Positions 8,114-16,276 of a stretch of DNA of 64,000 nt are shown in pieces. How positions within the stretch are numbered: the stretch's first letter is position 1; every line of letters starts with the position of its first letter. The stretch lies in assembly GCA_049323895.1 (NCBI GenBank), contig JBMOKT010000022.1:9068-73067 (forward strand). Reading direction: 5' to 3'. The position numbers and the translations under genes are program-made. Under the pieces are notes generated by a model. That model saw only the letters and a list, made by a program, of their open reading frames with translations. It did not search any database and was not told the DNA's origin. The stretch comes from JBMOKT01 sp049323895. Its GTDB lineage: Bacteria; Bacillota; Peptococcia; Peptococcales; BICA1-8.

Positions 8114-8642
8114 TAAATATTCTGATTGCTGTGCTTGTGGTAGTGGCTGTTGTGGAACTGGGCAAGAAAAGAAACAAATCTTTATTGATTTCCTCTATCT
8201 TGATTTAAGCGTATGTGAGAGATGTCAAGGTACTGAACACAACCTGGCTGAAGCAATTAATCAAGTATCCGGGGTTTTGCAGGCAGCAGGTTTTGAGCTA
8301 GTGCTGAATAAGATTAATATTACTTCCCGAGAATTAGCTATAAAACATCAATTTGTCAGCTCACCGACAATCAGGGTTAACGGCATTGATATTGCTTTGG
8401 ATGTGAAGGAATCCTCCTGCAGGGAATGTGGTGACCTTTGCGGAGACTCTGTTGACTGCAGGGTATGGATTTATGAGGATGTTGAATACAGCGAACCACC
8501 CAAGGCAATGATTATTAATGCCATTCTTAGGTGCATTTATAGTAATGAAAAGGCGGACTCTATTCAAAAAGGAGATTACAAATTGCCTAATAATTTAAAA
8601 TTGTTCTTTGAAGGGTTGGAAGGGAAGGAGCATTTATCTTAG
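8106..8642 (+). CDS. DUF2703 family cysteine-rich protein
   Basis: A 178-residue soluble protein with a thioredoxin-like plan. The start is Cys-rich (C8, C9, C11, C15, C16), CERC at 37-40 occupies the place of a thioredoxin active site, and SSPTIRVNGIDIA corresponds to the cis-Pro strand. A second cysteine cluster, SSCRECGDLCGDSVDC, follows near residue 105. The family DUF2703 has no assigned reaction. ATG 8106 overlaps the preceding thioredoxin gene, so the two are translationally coupled. The number of cysteines and the ArsR operon context suggest binding of a metalloid. Confidence 0.8.
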   Translation: MNNKYSDCCACGSGCCGTGQEKKQIFIDFLYLDLSVCERCQGTEHNLAEAINQVSGVLQAAGFELVLNKINITSRELAIKHQFVSSPTIRVNGIDIALDVKESSCRECGDLCGDSVDCRVWIYEDVEYSEPPKAMIINAILRCIYSNEKADSIQKGDYKLPNNLKLFFEGLEGKEHLS

Positions 8643-9073
8643 AGGTAAGAGGCCCCGCTTTTTTTTACCAGAAGATTAATGAATTCTTTTAATTGCTTGT
8701 GACCGATTATATCTGTAGAAATAGTTATTAATTCCTTGTTATTGTCTTTTCCAAACAAGTGAATATCTTGTGTATAGCCGAACCTTGCGGTACTGATTTT
8801 TTTACTTAGCACTACTCTGGAGACTTTATTAAATTCAACATCTTGTGCACTTAGGAAACCCCCGATTATTAATTTATCAAAAGTTATTTCAACGGTTTTT
8901 TGGTTGTAAGCAATGAACATAATTGCACCAACAAAAAACATCGATATGGTGATTTGAAATTCCAGGTTAGTAATATTTTTTGCAGGGGTCAAACTTAACA
9001 AAAATAACCCTACTGCTGTGTATAGAATAGACTGGAAAATACAGCAATTATCCTTGTAGATTTTTCTTTTCAT
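8639..9073 (-). CDS. Hypothetical membrane protein with PH-like C-terminal half
   Basis: A 144-residue protein with two hydrophobic helices (about 11-29 and 40-57) followed by a soluble half rich in alternating strands (VEITFDKLIIGG, VSRVVLSKKIS, ITISTDIIGHKQLKEFINLL). This layout is that of small bacterial PH-domain membrane proteins, though no conserved motif proves it. AAGGAAGCCAGG precedes ATG 9073. It converges with the DUF2703 gene, the stop codons overlapping by four bases. Function unknown. Confidence 0.65.
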   Translation of the reverse strand: MKRKIYKDNCCIFQSILYTAVGLFLLSLTPAKNITNLEFQITISMFFVGAIMFIAYNQKTVEITFDKLIIGGFLSAQDVEFNKVSRVVLSKKISTARFGYTQDIHLFGKDNNKELITISTDIIGHKQLKEFINLLVKKSGASYL

Positions 9074-9225
9074 CCTGGCTTCCTTTTCCCTCTAATATTT
9101 ATAAACGATGCAGGCTTGAAACTTGTTGGTCATATTAGTTACGACCCATATGAAATTTCCCCTTTCTAAGTTTTTGCATTTGTATTATTTGTATTAAAAA
9201 AATTCCTATGCATCTAAGTGAAATT

Positions 9226-9252
9226 TGCAAAAAAAGACCCCATTGAAGGGGC
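9226..9252 (-). terminator. Terminator of the response regulator gene
   Basis: On the minus strand GCCCC pairs with GGGG across a short loop and is followed by CTTTTTTT. It lies about 60 bp after the stop codon at 9310. Confidence 0.75.
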
Positions 9253-9309
9253 AAATACAGGGAAATTACACACTATATTTTCTTATATGCTTTATGCTGT
9301 AATTGAAAT

Positions 9310-9696
9310 TTAATTTGCATTACAGGGAGTATTCTGCTCCCCCAGCGATTCAATATAATCAACCAACTCATCTAAATCAAAAGGTTTGGTAAAGATTCTT
9401 TGGTATGTATTTTCAGGGGGGAAGTCATCTACCCCAAGCATTGACCCTGATAGAATTGCAACACATACATTATTATAATTTGGATTTTTTTTCATTTCCT
9501 GAATGAAATCCTTACCTGACAACCTTGGCATGTTTAGATCAACCAAAATAAGGTCTGGTTTAAAATCCTCATTAAGTTTCTCCAACCCTTCCAAACCATC
9601 CCCGGCCAATACAACTTCGTGACCCGCACTACTTAAGGCAAGTTCCAGAACCATTCGTATACTGGGTTCATCATCAATTGCTAGTATTCTACCCAA
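9310..9696 (-). CDS. Single-domain response regulator (CheY-like)
   Basis: A 128-residue receiver domain without an output domain. The acid pair D8-D9, phosphorylation site D53 in LILVDLNMP, S83 in AILSGS and K104 in FTKPFD are all in place, so it should be phosphorylated and signal by protein contact. It is read away from the KaiC-kinase operon, whose first gene begins about 180 bp on the other side, and is the closest potential partner of the orphan-looking histidine kinase at 11602. That pairing is inference. A good terminator follows the gene. Confidence 0.93.
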   Translation of the reverse strand: MGRILAIDDEPSIRMVLELALSSAGHEVVLAGDGLEGLEKLNEDFKPDLILVDLNMPRLSGKDFIQEMKKNPNYNNVCVAILSGSMLGVDDFPPENTYQRIFTKPFDLDELVDYIESLGEQNTPCNAN

Positions 9697-9879
9697 AATT
9701 TATCACTCCAGTTGTAAGAAATTCAACAAAAATAGTATATCAAGTGATTAATAGGAAATCTGTCGAAGCATAAGGGTAAAAAAGGCAAATTTATTGTCGT
9801 TTTAAAGTGGATATGCAGGAAAATAAACTTTATAAGCGAAAATTCAATTAATTGCTTTTTTGGGGAGGTGTATCCTATA

Positions 9880-10188
9880 GTGGGTACTTTTAAGGCAATA
9901 ATCGACGAGATATTCCATTCAATAGAGCGGGCACTTGGTGTACATGTTACCCTGCTGCTGGTGGAACGGGCTGTCTGGAAGGTTCGGGAGAAATATGAGG
10001 AAGCTAACCTGATTCGTTATTCAGAAGAAGGAATTAATCTGGAACAGCTAAAAGATTTAGAACCTTCGAAAGCCAATCTTATTACCCAGGAGTTTATTAC
10101 TGCATTTGTTGCAACTTTAAGCCGCCTGGTAGGAAAACAACTTGCAAGCGAGTTAACAAAACAACTAGAGGAACTACGGGAGGTATAA
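9880..10188 (+). CDS. Small protein of unknown function preceding a KaiC-like ATPase
   Basis: A 102-residue, mostly helical protein with no signal peptide or metal motif. GTG 9880 lies nine bases after GGGGAGGTG; a GTG inside that site is rejected as a start. The sequence contains HVTLLLVERAVWKVREKYEEA and ends in a charged amphipathic helix (LVGKQLASELTKQLEELREV). The next gene begins two bases after the stop, so the product is probably made together with the KaiC-like ATPase and may bind it. I do not recognise the family. Confidence 0.75.
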   Translation: MGTFKAIIDEIFHSIERALGVHVTLLLVERAVWKVREKYEEANLIRYSEEGINLEQLKDLEPSKANLITQEFITAFVATLSRLVGKQLASELTKQLEELREV

Positions 10189-10189
10189 C

Positions 10190-11569
10190 ATGGATAGGAT
10201 GGCAACAGGAATTTCTGCCCTGGATAATATTTTGGATGGCGGATTTCCTAAGGGTAGCACAATACTTTTAGTAGGTAAACCGGGTTCGGGAAAAACCATA
10301 TTTGCTCACCAAATGATGTATCACAATGCTTCCTTTGACCAAAAAGTGGTTTATCTTACAACTCTGGCTGAATCTCAAATGAAAGTATTAAAATTTCAGC
10401 AGGAATTTGACTTTTTTGATAAAAGCAAATTTCAGCGGGAAGTAATATATAATGATTTAGGGAGCGTATTGCGAAAACATGGACCAAAACATGCTCTTCA
10501 GGTAATTGAAGAACTATTAAAAAAATATGAACCTGCCTTGATCATTGTTGATACAATCAAGACAATTTCCGATATTATACCTTCTCTTCTCGAATTTAGA
10601 GAATTTATTCTGGATCTCTCCAATAGACTTGCCACCTGGGATTGTACGTCTCTGCTGCTAGGTGAATATTCCGAAGAAGATATAGAAATCAGACCGGAGA
10701 GTTCTATTGCCGATGGAATTGTGTATCTATCGGGGGCAGAAGAAGAAAAGTACCAGAAAAGATATTTAAGGATATTGAAAATGCGTGGAACGGGGTTTGC
10801 CGGTGGGCAAAATGTATTTACTATTTCGAAAAACGGATTAGAAGTATTCCCTAGACTAAATCCCGTAGCCAGCCAACAGGTTTATGAGCAGTTTTCGGAG
10901 AAGATAACTACGGGTTTACCCGAGCTGGACGTCCTTACCTTTGGGGGTCTGACCAGAGCTTCAACCACGTTATTAAGCGGGTCCTCAGGTTCAGGAAAAA
11001 CTATTCTGGCTCTCCATTTTATTTATGGAGGTCTGCAGTCAGGTGAAAATGCAGTCTATGTATCTTTTGAGGAAAACCAACAGCAGATAGCAAGGAGTGC
11101 TCAAAAGCTGGGGATTGACCTTCAGCCCTACATAGACCAGGGTAAATTAAAGCTGATTCATCTGTCACCTATTGAACTGGACGTTGACATTCATGTTTTT
11201 GAGATTCAAAAGATGGTTGTTAATTATAATGCCAAAAGATTAGTCATAGACTCTATTTCTTCATTTGAAATTGGTATGGAAAATAAAGTTAAGTATACCG
11301 ATTACATTTGGGCAATTACAGATTTCTTTAAAACCCAGGGGGTTACTGTCCTTTTGACCCACGAACTTCATGAAACCGACACTTTTTCAAAATTGACCAA
11401 GCATGGAATCAGTTTTGTGGCAGACAACCTTATACTTTTACGTTATATTGAAGAGGGTTTAGATGTTAAAAGGTTCCTGCGTGTAGTCAAAATGAGAGGA
11501 AGCCAGCACTCTTCCCTATTAAGCGAGTTAAGGATTGAAAACAGCAGGCTCAAAATTGGAAAAGGGTAA
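10190..11569 (+). CDS. KaiC-like double RecA-domain ATPase
   Basis: A 459-residue protein with two KaiC/RadA-type ATPase domains in the order and size of cyanobacterial KaiC CI and CII. Domain 1 has Walker A GKPGSGKT (29-36) and Walker B ending at D121; domain 2 has GSSGSGKT (264-271) and D354. The catalytic glutamate pair of KaiC is present in domain 2 (SFEEN, E294-E295) but replaced by TLAES in domain 1. The KMRG motif typical of each KaiC domain is present twice (197-200 and 434-437). At the KaiC autophosphorylation site the alignment gives S408 followed by F instead of Thr. No KaiA or KaiB is near. A signalling ATPase linked to the following kinase is likely; a clock is not implied. Confidence 0.9.
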   Translation: MDRMATGISALDNILDGGFPKGSTILLVGKPGSGKTIFAHQMMYHNASFDQKVVYLTTLAESQMKVLKFQQEFDFFDKSKFQREVIYNDLGSVLRKHGPKHALQVIEELLKKYEPALIIVDTIKTISDIIPSLLEFREFILDLSNRLATWDCTSLLLGEYSEEDIEIRPESSIADGIVYLSGAEEEKYQKRYLRILKMRGTGFAGGQNVFTISKNGLEVFPRLNPVASQQVYEQFSEKITTGLPELDVLTFGGLTRASTTLLSGSSGSGKTILALHFIYGGLQSGENAVYVSFEENQQQIARSAQKLGIDLQPYIDQGKLKLIHLSPIELDVDIHVFEIQKMVVNYNAKRLVIDSISSFEIGMENKVKYTDYIWAITDFFKTQGVTVLLTHELHETDTFSKLTKHGISFVADNLILLRYIEEGLDVKRFLRVVKMRGSQHSSLLSELRIENSRLKIGKG

Positions 11570-11601
11570 ACAAAGTGCCTGGTCCAATATAGGGGGATAA
11601 T

Positions 11602-13767
11602 ATGAATATTGATGCCTATTTTAAAAAAATTACCAATTCAAACCGGTGGATGAGCTTTATTGAAAGCACTGCCAAGGGTTTACAGGTCAACTTGTCTTTT
11701 TTATTGTCAGACGGTAGGCTTATCGAGGCGCCTAACAGCTGCCCCATATGCCTTATCCCTTATTCACCGCTGACAAATGGGGATATTGATAGGGTCCTTA
11801 AATTAGCAAATGGGGATACTGACCACATCATAACAATAAAAGGACACGAGGCAATTATCCTGCTAACTGATGGCGGTATTCCTTTTATAGTTAGAGACTG
11901 TGAGGCTTGTACCGAAACCGGTGTTTTATCCCTAGAAAAAAGAGCTCTAATTGCTAAGAAGCTTATCAACAGTTTTTATACCGCTCTGGCAGAAGGCTTT
12001 CAGGGCGGAAACCGTGCAATAGAACTTTCCACCCTAAGGCACATGAATCATATTATTCTTTCTTTGTTTCAGGGAAAAGAGGATGCGGCTGAACGTTCTT
12101 TTGATTTGATATTGAGCGCATTAATAATTATCCTCGATGCACAGGGGAGTTGGTTGGAGTTATATGACCATTCCACCCACCAAACTATATACAAAGGGGA
12201 CAAGCAAGCTGTTATTAATTACTTAAACTCTGGACAAGGGTCACCCGGTTTCTCTGTTGAGGTAAGTACAAATGAAATAAAAGGAAGACTGGGTGTCTTA
12301 GCTCCCGTTCTTATTGACCAAGCTATGGAATTACTGCCTTTAATGGCGCAGGAAGTTGCTATAGTGGTAGAAATTGACAACCTTTTTAGACTTTTTCATA
12401 AACGAATGATTCGGGTTTTGGAGGCAATTGATAGCGGAATAGTTGTTCTGGATAAAAAGAGAACGGTTAGTTACGTAAATCTTCCTTTTGAACAATTAAT
12501 GGGAATATCAACAATTGATATAGTAGGAAAATCCGATGCATTTATCAATGGTCCTTGGACTCCCTACATCAAATCCGGTATCGACCAGCAAATAGAAGGA
12601 AAGGTAGAAGTATTAAATTTATTAAAAAAGCAGATTTGTATAGATTGGCAAGTATCACCACTAATCGAGGATAAATCCGTTCAGGGTTGGATAATCTTCA
12701 TTAAGGACCGTACTGATTATTACCGCTGGCAGGAAGAGGTAAGAAAAGCAGAACGCCTTGCAAATACCACTGCAATGGTGGGCTCATTAGCCCATGAACT
12801 TCGGAATCCTTTAAGCGCTGCCAAAGGTTTGCTGCAATTAACACGGCAAAAAGGTGACACCCACGGATCAGGAGGGTATATAGATTTAGTTCAGAAGGAA
12901 ATCGACAGAGTTACTACATTGCTTAATGAATTTTTGCTTCTAGGTAAACCGGCAGAAAAATTAGAAGAACCTGTTCAGCTTTCTTCATTACTAAGGGAAC
13001 TAGTTCCTATACTAGAATCTGAAGCATTTAACTATGGGTCGGAACTAATAATTGATATACAGTCCGAACCTTTTCTTAGAGCCGATCCTGGTCAATTAAC
13101 ACAGGTAATTATGAATCTCGTCCGAAATGCCGCACAAGCTGCCGGAGAACAAGGAAAAATATTTGTTTCTTTACACGAAAAAGGACAAAAAGTATTTATT
13201 ACTATATGGGATACCGGACCTGGAATTGACCCTGCTATAATGGACAACCTTTTCCGACCTTTTTTTACCACTAAGGAACGCGGCACTGGGCTGGGACTTT
13301 CTATTGTTCAAGCAATAATTCATAATCATGGGGGTGATATTGTAGTCAAAAACGCGCAAGAAGGTGGTGCCATATTCCAGGCTATCCTCCCATCCTATAT
13401 AAACGTTACATCTATACAGGTAGATGTATTAATGATAGTTAAGGACAGGATGATAAAATATCCCTCAGAGCAAGCTGTGAGGGAAGCGGGGCTTAATATT
13501 ATTACCGCTGACAGCCTTGAACAAGGGATTGGATTATTGGAAAACTTCCCACCGAAAATATTAGTTATTGACAATTGCTTTTTAGACCATAAAGATAATT
13601 TAAAATTATTCAAGCAGCACTCCAAAAATTCAAAAATAGTAATTATAGGTGAACCTTGTTTACCAGACATTTTGGAGGATGCAGCTTATATTTCAAAAAA
13701 TCCTTTAAACTATACACGCTTGGTAAGCCAGTTGAAACTGGGTCTGACTAGAGTTATAGAACAATAA
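11602..13767 (+). CDS. Sensor histidine kinase with four-Cys N-terminal domain, PAS and degenerate receiver
   Basis: A 721-residue cytoplasmic kinase without membrane helices. Residues 1-130 hold two CxxC pairs (C47/C50 and C100/C103), able to bind a metal or cluster. A GAF-like region (about 140-265) and a PAS domain (about 268-370) follow. The kinase core has H398 in AHELRNPL, the N-box NLVRNA (505-510), DTGPG (537-541) and GTGLGLSI (561-568). The last 110 residues (about 605-721) look like a receiver that keeps D657 (ILVIDN) and a KNP at 699-701 but lacks the acid pair. It follows the KaiC-like gene by 32 bp with AGGGGGAT before the ATG and is presumably co-transcribed. Confidence 0.92.
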   Translation: MNIDAYFKKITNSNRWMSFIESTAKGLQVNLSFLLSDGRLIEAPNSCPICLIPYSPLTNGDIDRVLKLANGDTDHIITIKGHEAIILLTDGGIPFIVRDCEACTETGVLSLEKRALIAKKLINSFYTALAEGFQGGNRAIELSTLRHMNHIILSLFQGKEDAAERSFDLILSALIIILDAQGSWLELYDHSTHQTIYKGDKQAVINYLNSGQGSPGFSVEVSTNEIKGRLGVLAPVLIDQAMELLPLMAQEVAIVVEIDNLFRLFHKRMIRVLEAIDSGIVVLDKKRTVSYVNLPFEQLMGISTIDIVGKSDAFINGPWTPYIKSGIDQQIEGKVEVLNLLKKQICIDWQVSPLIEDKSVQGWIIFIKDRTDYYRWQEEVRKAERLANTTAMVGSLAHELRNPLSAAKGLLQLTRQKGDTHGSGGYIDLVQKEIDRVTTLLNEFLLLGKPAEKLEEPVQLSSLLRELVPILESEAFNYGSELIIDIQSEPFLRADPGQLTQVIMNLVRNAAQAAGEQGKIFVSLHEKGQKVFITIWDTGPGIDPAIMDNLFRPFFTTKERGTGLGLSIVQAIIHNHGGDIVVKNAQEGGAIFQAILPSYINVTSIQVDVLMIVKDRMIKYPSEQAVREAGLNIITADSLEQGIGLLENFPPKILVIDNCFLDHKDNLKLFKQHSKNSKIVIIGEPCLPDILEDAAYISKNPLNYTRLVSQLKLGLTRVIEQ

Positions 13768-13840
13768 AATAATTTTTCAAATATTAGAAATAGTGATAAA
13801 ATTATTACTGTATTTATAAATATCTATAGAGGTGCTAGAA

Positions 13841-15046
13841 ATGTTACTTGCAGGAATAATAATATCTTTCGCTTTTATTCTGACCTTAGTTAAATTTAAA
13901 AAGCCAATTGGAATTGCCATTACCCTGGGCGGCATCCTCTTGGCTTTATTTGCGCAAATACCATTTAGTAAAATTATTTATCTTGTTTTACATACTTTAA
14001 TTGAAGTCCCTACCCTAGAACTAGTGGTCACCGTTATTTTAATAAACATATTGAGTGCAGCCATGGATGAGTATGGTGTACTGGAAAAAATGGTGGACTA
14101 CCTGGAAAAACTATTTAGGAGCACCAAAGTACTGCTTTTTATTTTCCCCTCCCTTTTATCAACATTTACAACCACGGGCAGTGCAATTATAGCGGCACCT
14201 GTTATAGACAGCTTAGGTAACAAGGTAGGGCTTACCAAACCAAGAAAAGCTGCTATCAACCTTTATATCAGACATGCCTGGTATTTCGTGCTTCCTATTT
14301 CCATTCCCTTGATTAACGCCTCTTATATCAGCAATATTCCCTTAGTAGAATTAATGAAAGTCCAACTGCCTGTTGCCCTGGCATGCCTCTTAGCTGCCTA
14401 TTTTGTCTATATTAAACCTCTGAAGGACAGGGAATATATTCAGAATGGGGAAACTAAGAATAAGATAATTTTTAACACCTTGCTATACTCTTCACCGCTG
14501 CTTGTCTGCATTTTGCTTGTCTTTTGGATACCATTTTATGCTGCCCTTGTACCAGGCATCTTTTTAACCTATACCATCGGGGTTAAGAAACAGGCATTTA
14601 AAAAGGTGTTATTGAAAAGCAAGAATACAAACCTTATCCTTGCAGTTTTAGGAATTATGATTTTCAAGAATATAATAGGTAATATCCCGCAAATTAAAAC
14701 TATGATTATGCAGGTTATCAGATTTGGGATACCCCTGGAGCTTTTGACTATTGCTGTAACTTTAATAATTGCATATGCGGTGGCAAATCCCTCATTGCTG
14801 GTGGGGATGGTTTACCCGCTTATTCTGCCCCTTGCATCACCTGCAGAGCAGATACCATATGCCATGCTTATCTTTACAGTTGGTTTTGCTGCATACTTTA
14901 TATCACCTGTCCATTTATGCCAGGCCTTAACTAATGAATACTTCGGCGTATCCACTGAAGAATTATTTAAAGAATATAAAATTACCTTTCCTGTAATGTT
15001 CTTCTCAGGGTTGATTACTTTTTATGTTTTAAGATTAATTATGTAA
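13841..15046 (+). CDS. DUF401 family membrane protein
   Basis: A 401-residue integral membrane protein with about ten to eleven helices. The stretch STFTTTGSAIIAAPVIDSLGN and the RHAWYFVLPISIPLINAS segment match the DUF401 (PF04165) family, distantly similar to gluconate and anion permeases; no substrate is known. ATG 13841 is seven bases after GAGGTG. It lies 73 bp downstream of the kinase on the same strand and could be the last gene of that operon, which would make it a transporter under, or feeding, the KaiC-kinase system. It converges with dgoD. Confidence 0.85.
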   Translation: MLLAGIIISFAFILTLVKFKKPIGIAITLGGILLALFAQIPFSKIIYLVLHTLIEVPTLELVVTVILINILSAAMDEYGVLEKMVDYLEKLFRSTKVLLFIFPSLLSTFTTTGSAIIAAPVIDSLGNKVGLTKPRKAAINLYIRHAWYFVLPISIPLINASYISNIPLVELMKVQLPVALACLLAAYFVYIKPLKDREYIQNGETKNKIIFNTLLYSSPLLVCILLVFWIPFYAALVPGIFLTYTIGVKKQAFKKVLLKSKNTNLILAVLGIMIFKNIIGNIPQIKTMIMQVIRFGIPLELLTIAVTLIIAYAVANPSLLVGMVYPLILPLASPAEQIPYAMLIFTVGFAAYFISPVHLCQALTNEYFGVSTEELFKEYKITFPVMFFSGLITFYVLRLIM

Positions 15047-15085
15047 AGCATTGGTCATCCGTCATTGATCATGGTTTATATTATA

Positions 15086-16234
15086 CTACCACTCGGCTAC
15101 AGTACCGTCCTCATTTCTCCATACAGGATTTTTCCAGTTATGGCCTTCCCTGGCGGCTTCTTTCACCTTATTTTCATTTATTTCAATGCCTAGACCGGGA
15201 CCCTGGGGAATATTCACAAAACCTTGCTGATACTTAAAAATACTGGGATTTGATAAATAGTCTAATAAATCCCCGCCCCTATTATAATGTATCCCCAGGC
15301 TTTGTTCCTGAATAAATACATTAGGGGTACAGGCATCCAGTTGTAATGACGAGGCTAAAGCAATAGGTCCTAATGGACAATGGGGTGCTACTGCAATATC
15401 ATAAGCTTCTGCCATGGCGCTAATTTTTTTACACTCGCTAATTCCGCCGGCATGGGATAAATCAGGCTGAATAATATCTACATAGCCATCTTCAAATATT
15501 CTTTTGAAGTCCCATCTGGAAAACATTCTCTCCCCTGTTGCTATTGGTGTGGCAGCATGATTGGCTATATCTCGCAAGGCTTCAATATTTTCCGCTAAGA
15601 CAGGCTCTTCAATGAACATTAATCTATACGGCTCAAGCTCTTTTGTTAAAACTTTTGCCATGGCCTTATGAACCCGCCCATGGAAATCAACAGCAATTCC
15701 AAAATCCTTGCCGCATACATCCCGGATTGCCGCTACTCTTTCCACTACCGCATCAATCTTTGCATAGGAATCAATATAATGCATTTCTTCCGTCCCGTTC
15801 ATTTTGATAGCAGTATATCCCTGCCCTAATTTTTCTTTTGCTGCCCTGCCTACATCCTGAGGTCTGTCACCGCCTATCCAGCAATAGACTTTCACCTTAT
15901 CTCTGCAAGCACCACCTAACAGTTGATAAATAGGCGTATTTAAATACTTGCCCTTAATATCCCACAGGGCCTGATCTATACCGGAAATTGCACTCATTAG
16001 TATAGGACCTCCCCGGTAAAAACCACCCCTGTATAAGACCTGCCAATGGTCCTCGATTCTTAAAGGATCTTTTCCTATTAAATACTCACTTAGTTCTTTA
16101 ACTGCAGCTATTACCGAGTCGGCCCGCCCTTCAATTACAGGTTCTCCCCATCCACAAATGCCTTCATCAGTCTCAATTTTTAAAAAAACCCAGCGAGGCT
16201 TTACTTTAAATAATTCCAATTTAACTATTTTCAT
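15086..16234 (-). CDS. dgoD: D-galactonate dehydratase
   Basis: A member of the enolase superfamily (mandelate racemase subgroup) that dehydrates D-galactonate to 2-keto-3-deoxygalactonate. At 382 residues it is the same length as E. coli DgoD and aligns with it throughout; metal ligands D183, E209 and E235 and catalytic H185 and H285 fall at identical positions. Diagnostic stretches include ETDEGICGWGEPVIEGR, GGPILMSAI, APHCPLGPIALA and the C-terminal WRNEDGTVAEW. It is the last of the minus-strand cluster, 42 bp after the UxaA-like gene. Activity on other sugar acids cannot be excluded. Confidence 0.95.
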   Translation of the reverse strand: MKIVKLELFKVKPRWVFLKIETDEGICGWGEPVIEGRADSVIAAVKELSEYLIGKDPLRIEDHWQVLYRGGFYRGGPILMSAISGIDQALWDIKGKYLNTPIYQLLGGACRDKVKVYCWIGGDRPQDVGRAAKEKLGQGYTAIKMNGTEEMHYIDSYAKIDAVVERVAAIRDVCGKDFGIAVDFHGRVHKAMAKVLTKELEPYRLMFIEEPVLAENIEALRDIANHAATPIATGERMFSRWDFKRIFEDGYVDIIQPDLSHAGGISECKKISAMAEAYDIAVAPHCPLGPIALASSLQLDACTPNVFIQEQSLGIHYNRGGDLLDYLSNPSIFKYQQGFVNIPQGPGLGIEINENKVKEAAREGHNWKNPVWRNEDGTVAEW

Positions 16235-16276
16235 AATTAATCCCCCAGTTATTTTTTGTGAAGTGCTGTGAAAGAT

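Noticed and set aside
10190..11569. Circadian clock kaiABC locus
   Set aside because: There is no kaiA or kaiB, the first domain lacks the catalytic glutamates and the phospho-Thr is missing; only KaiC-like can be claimed.
15086..16234. Mandelate racemase or muconate cycloisomerase
   Set aside because: Only the superfamily is shared; length and active-site positions coincide with galactonate dehydratase.
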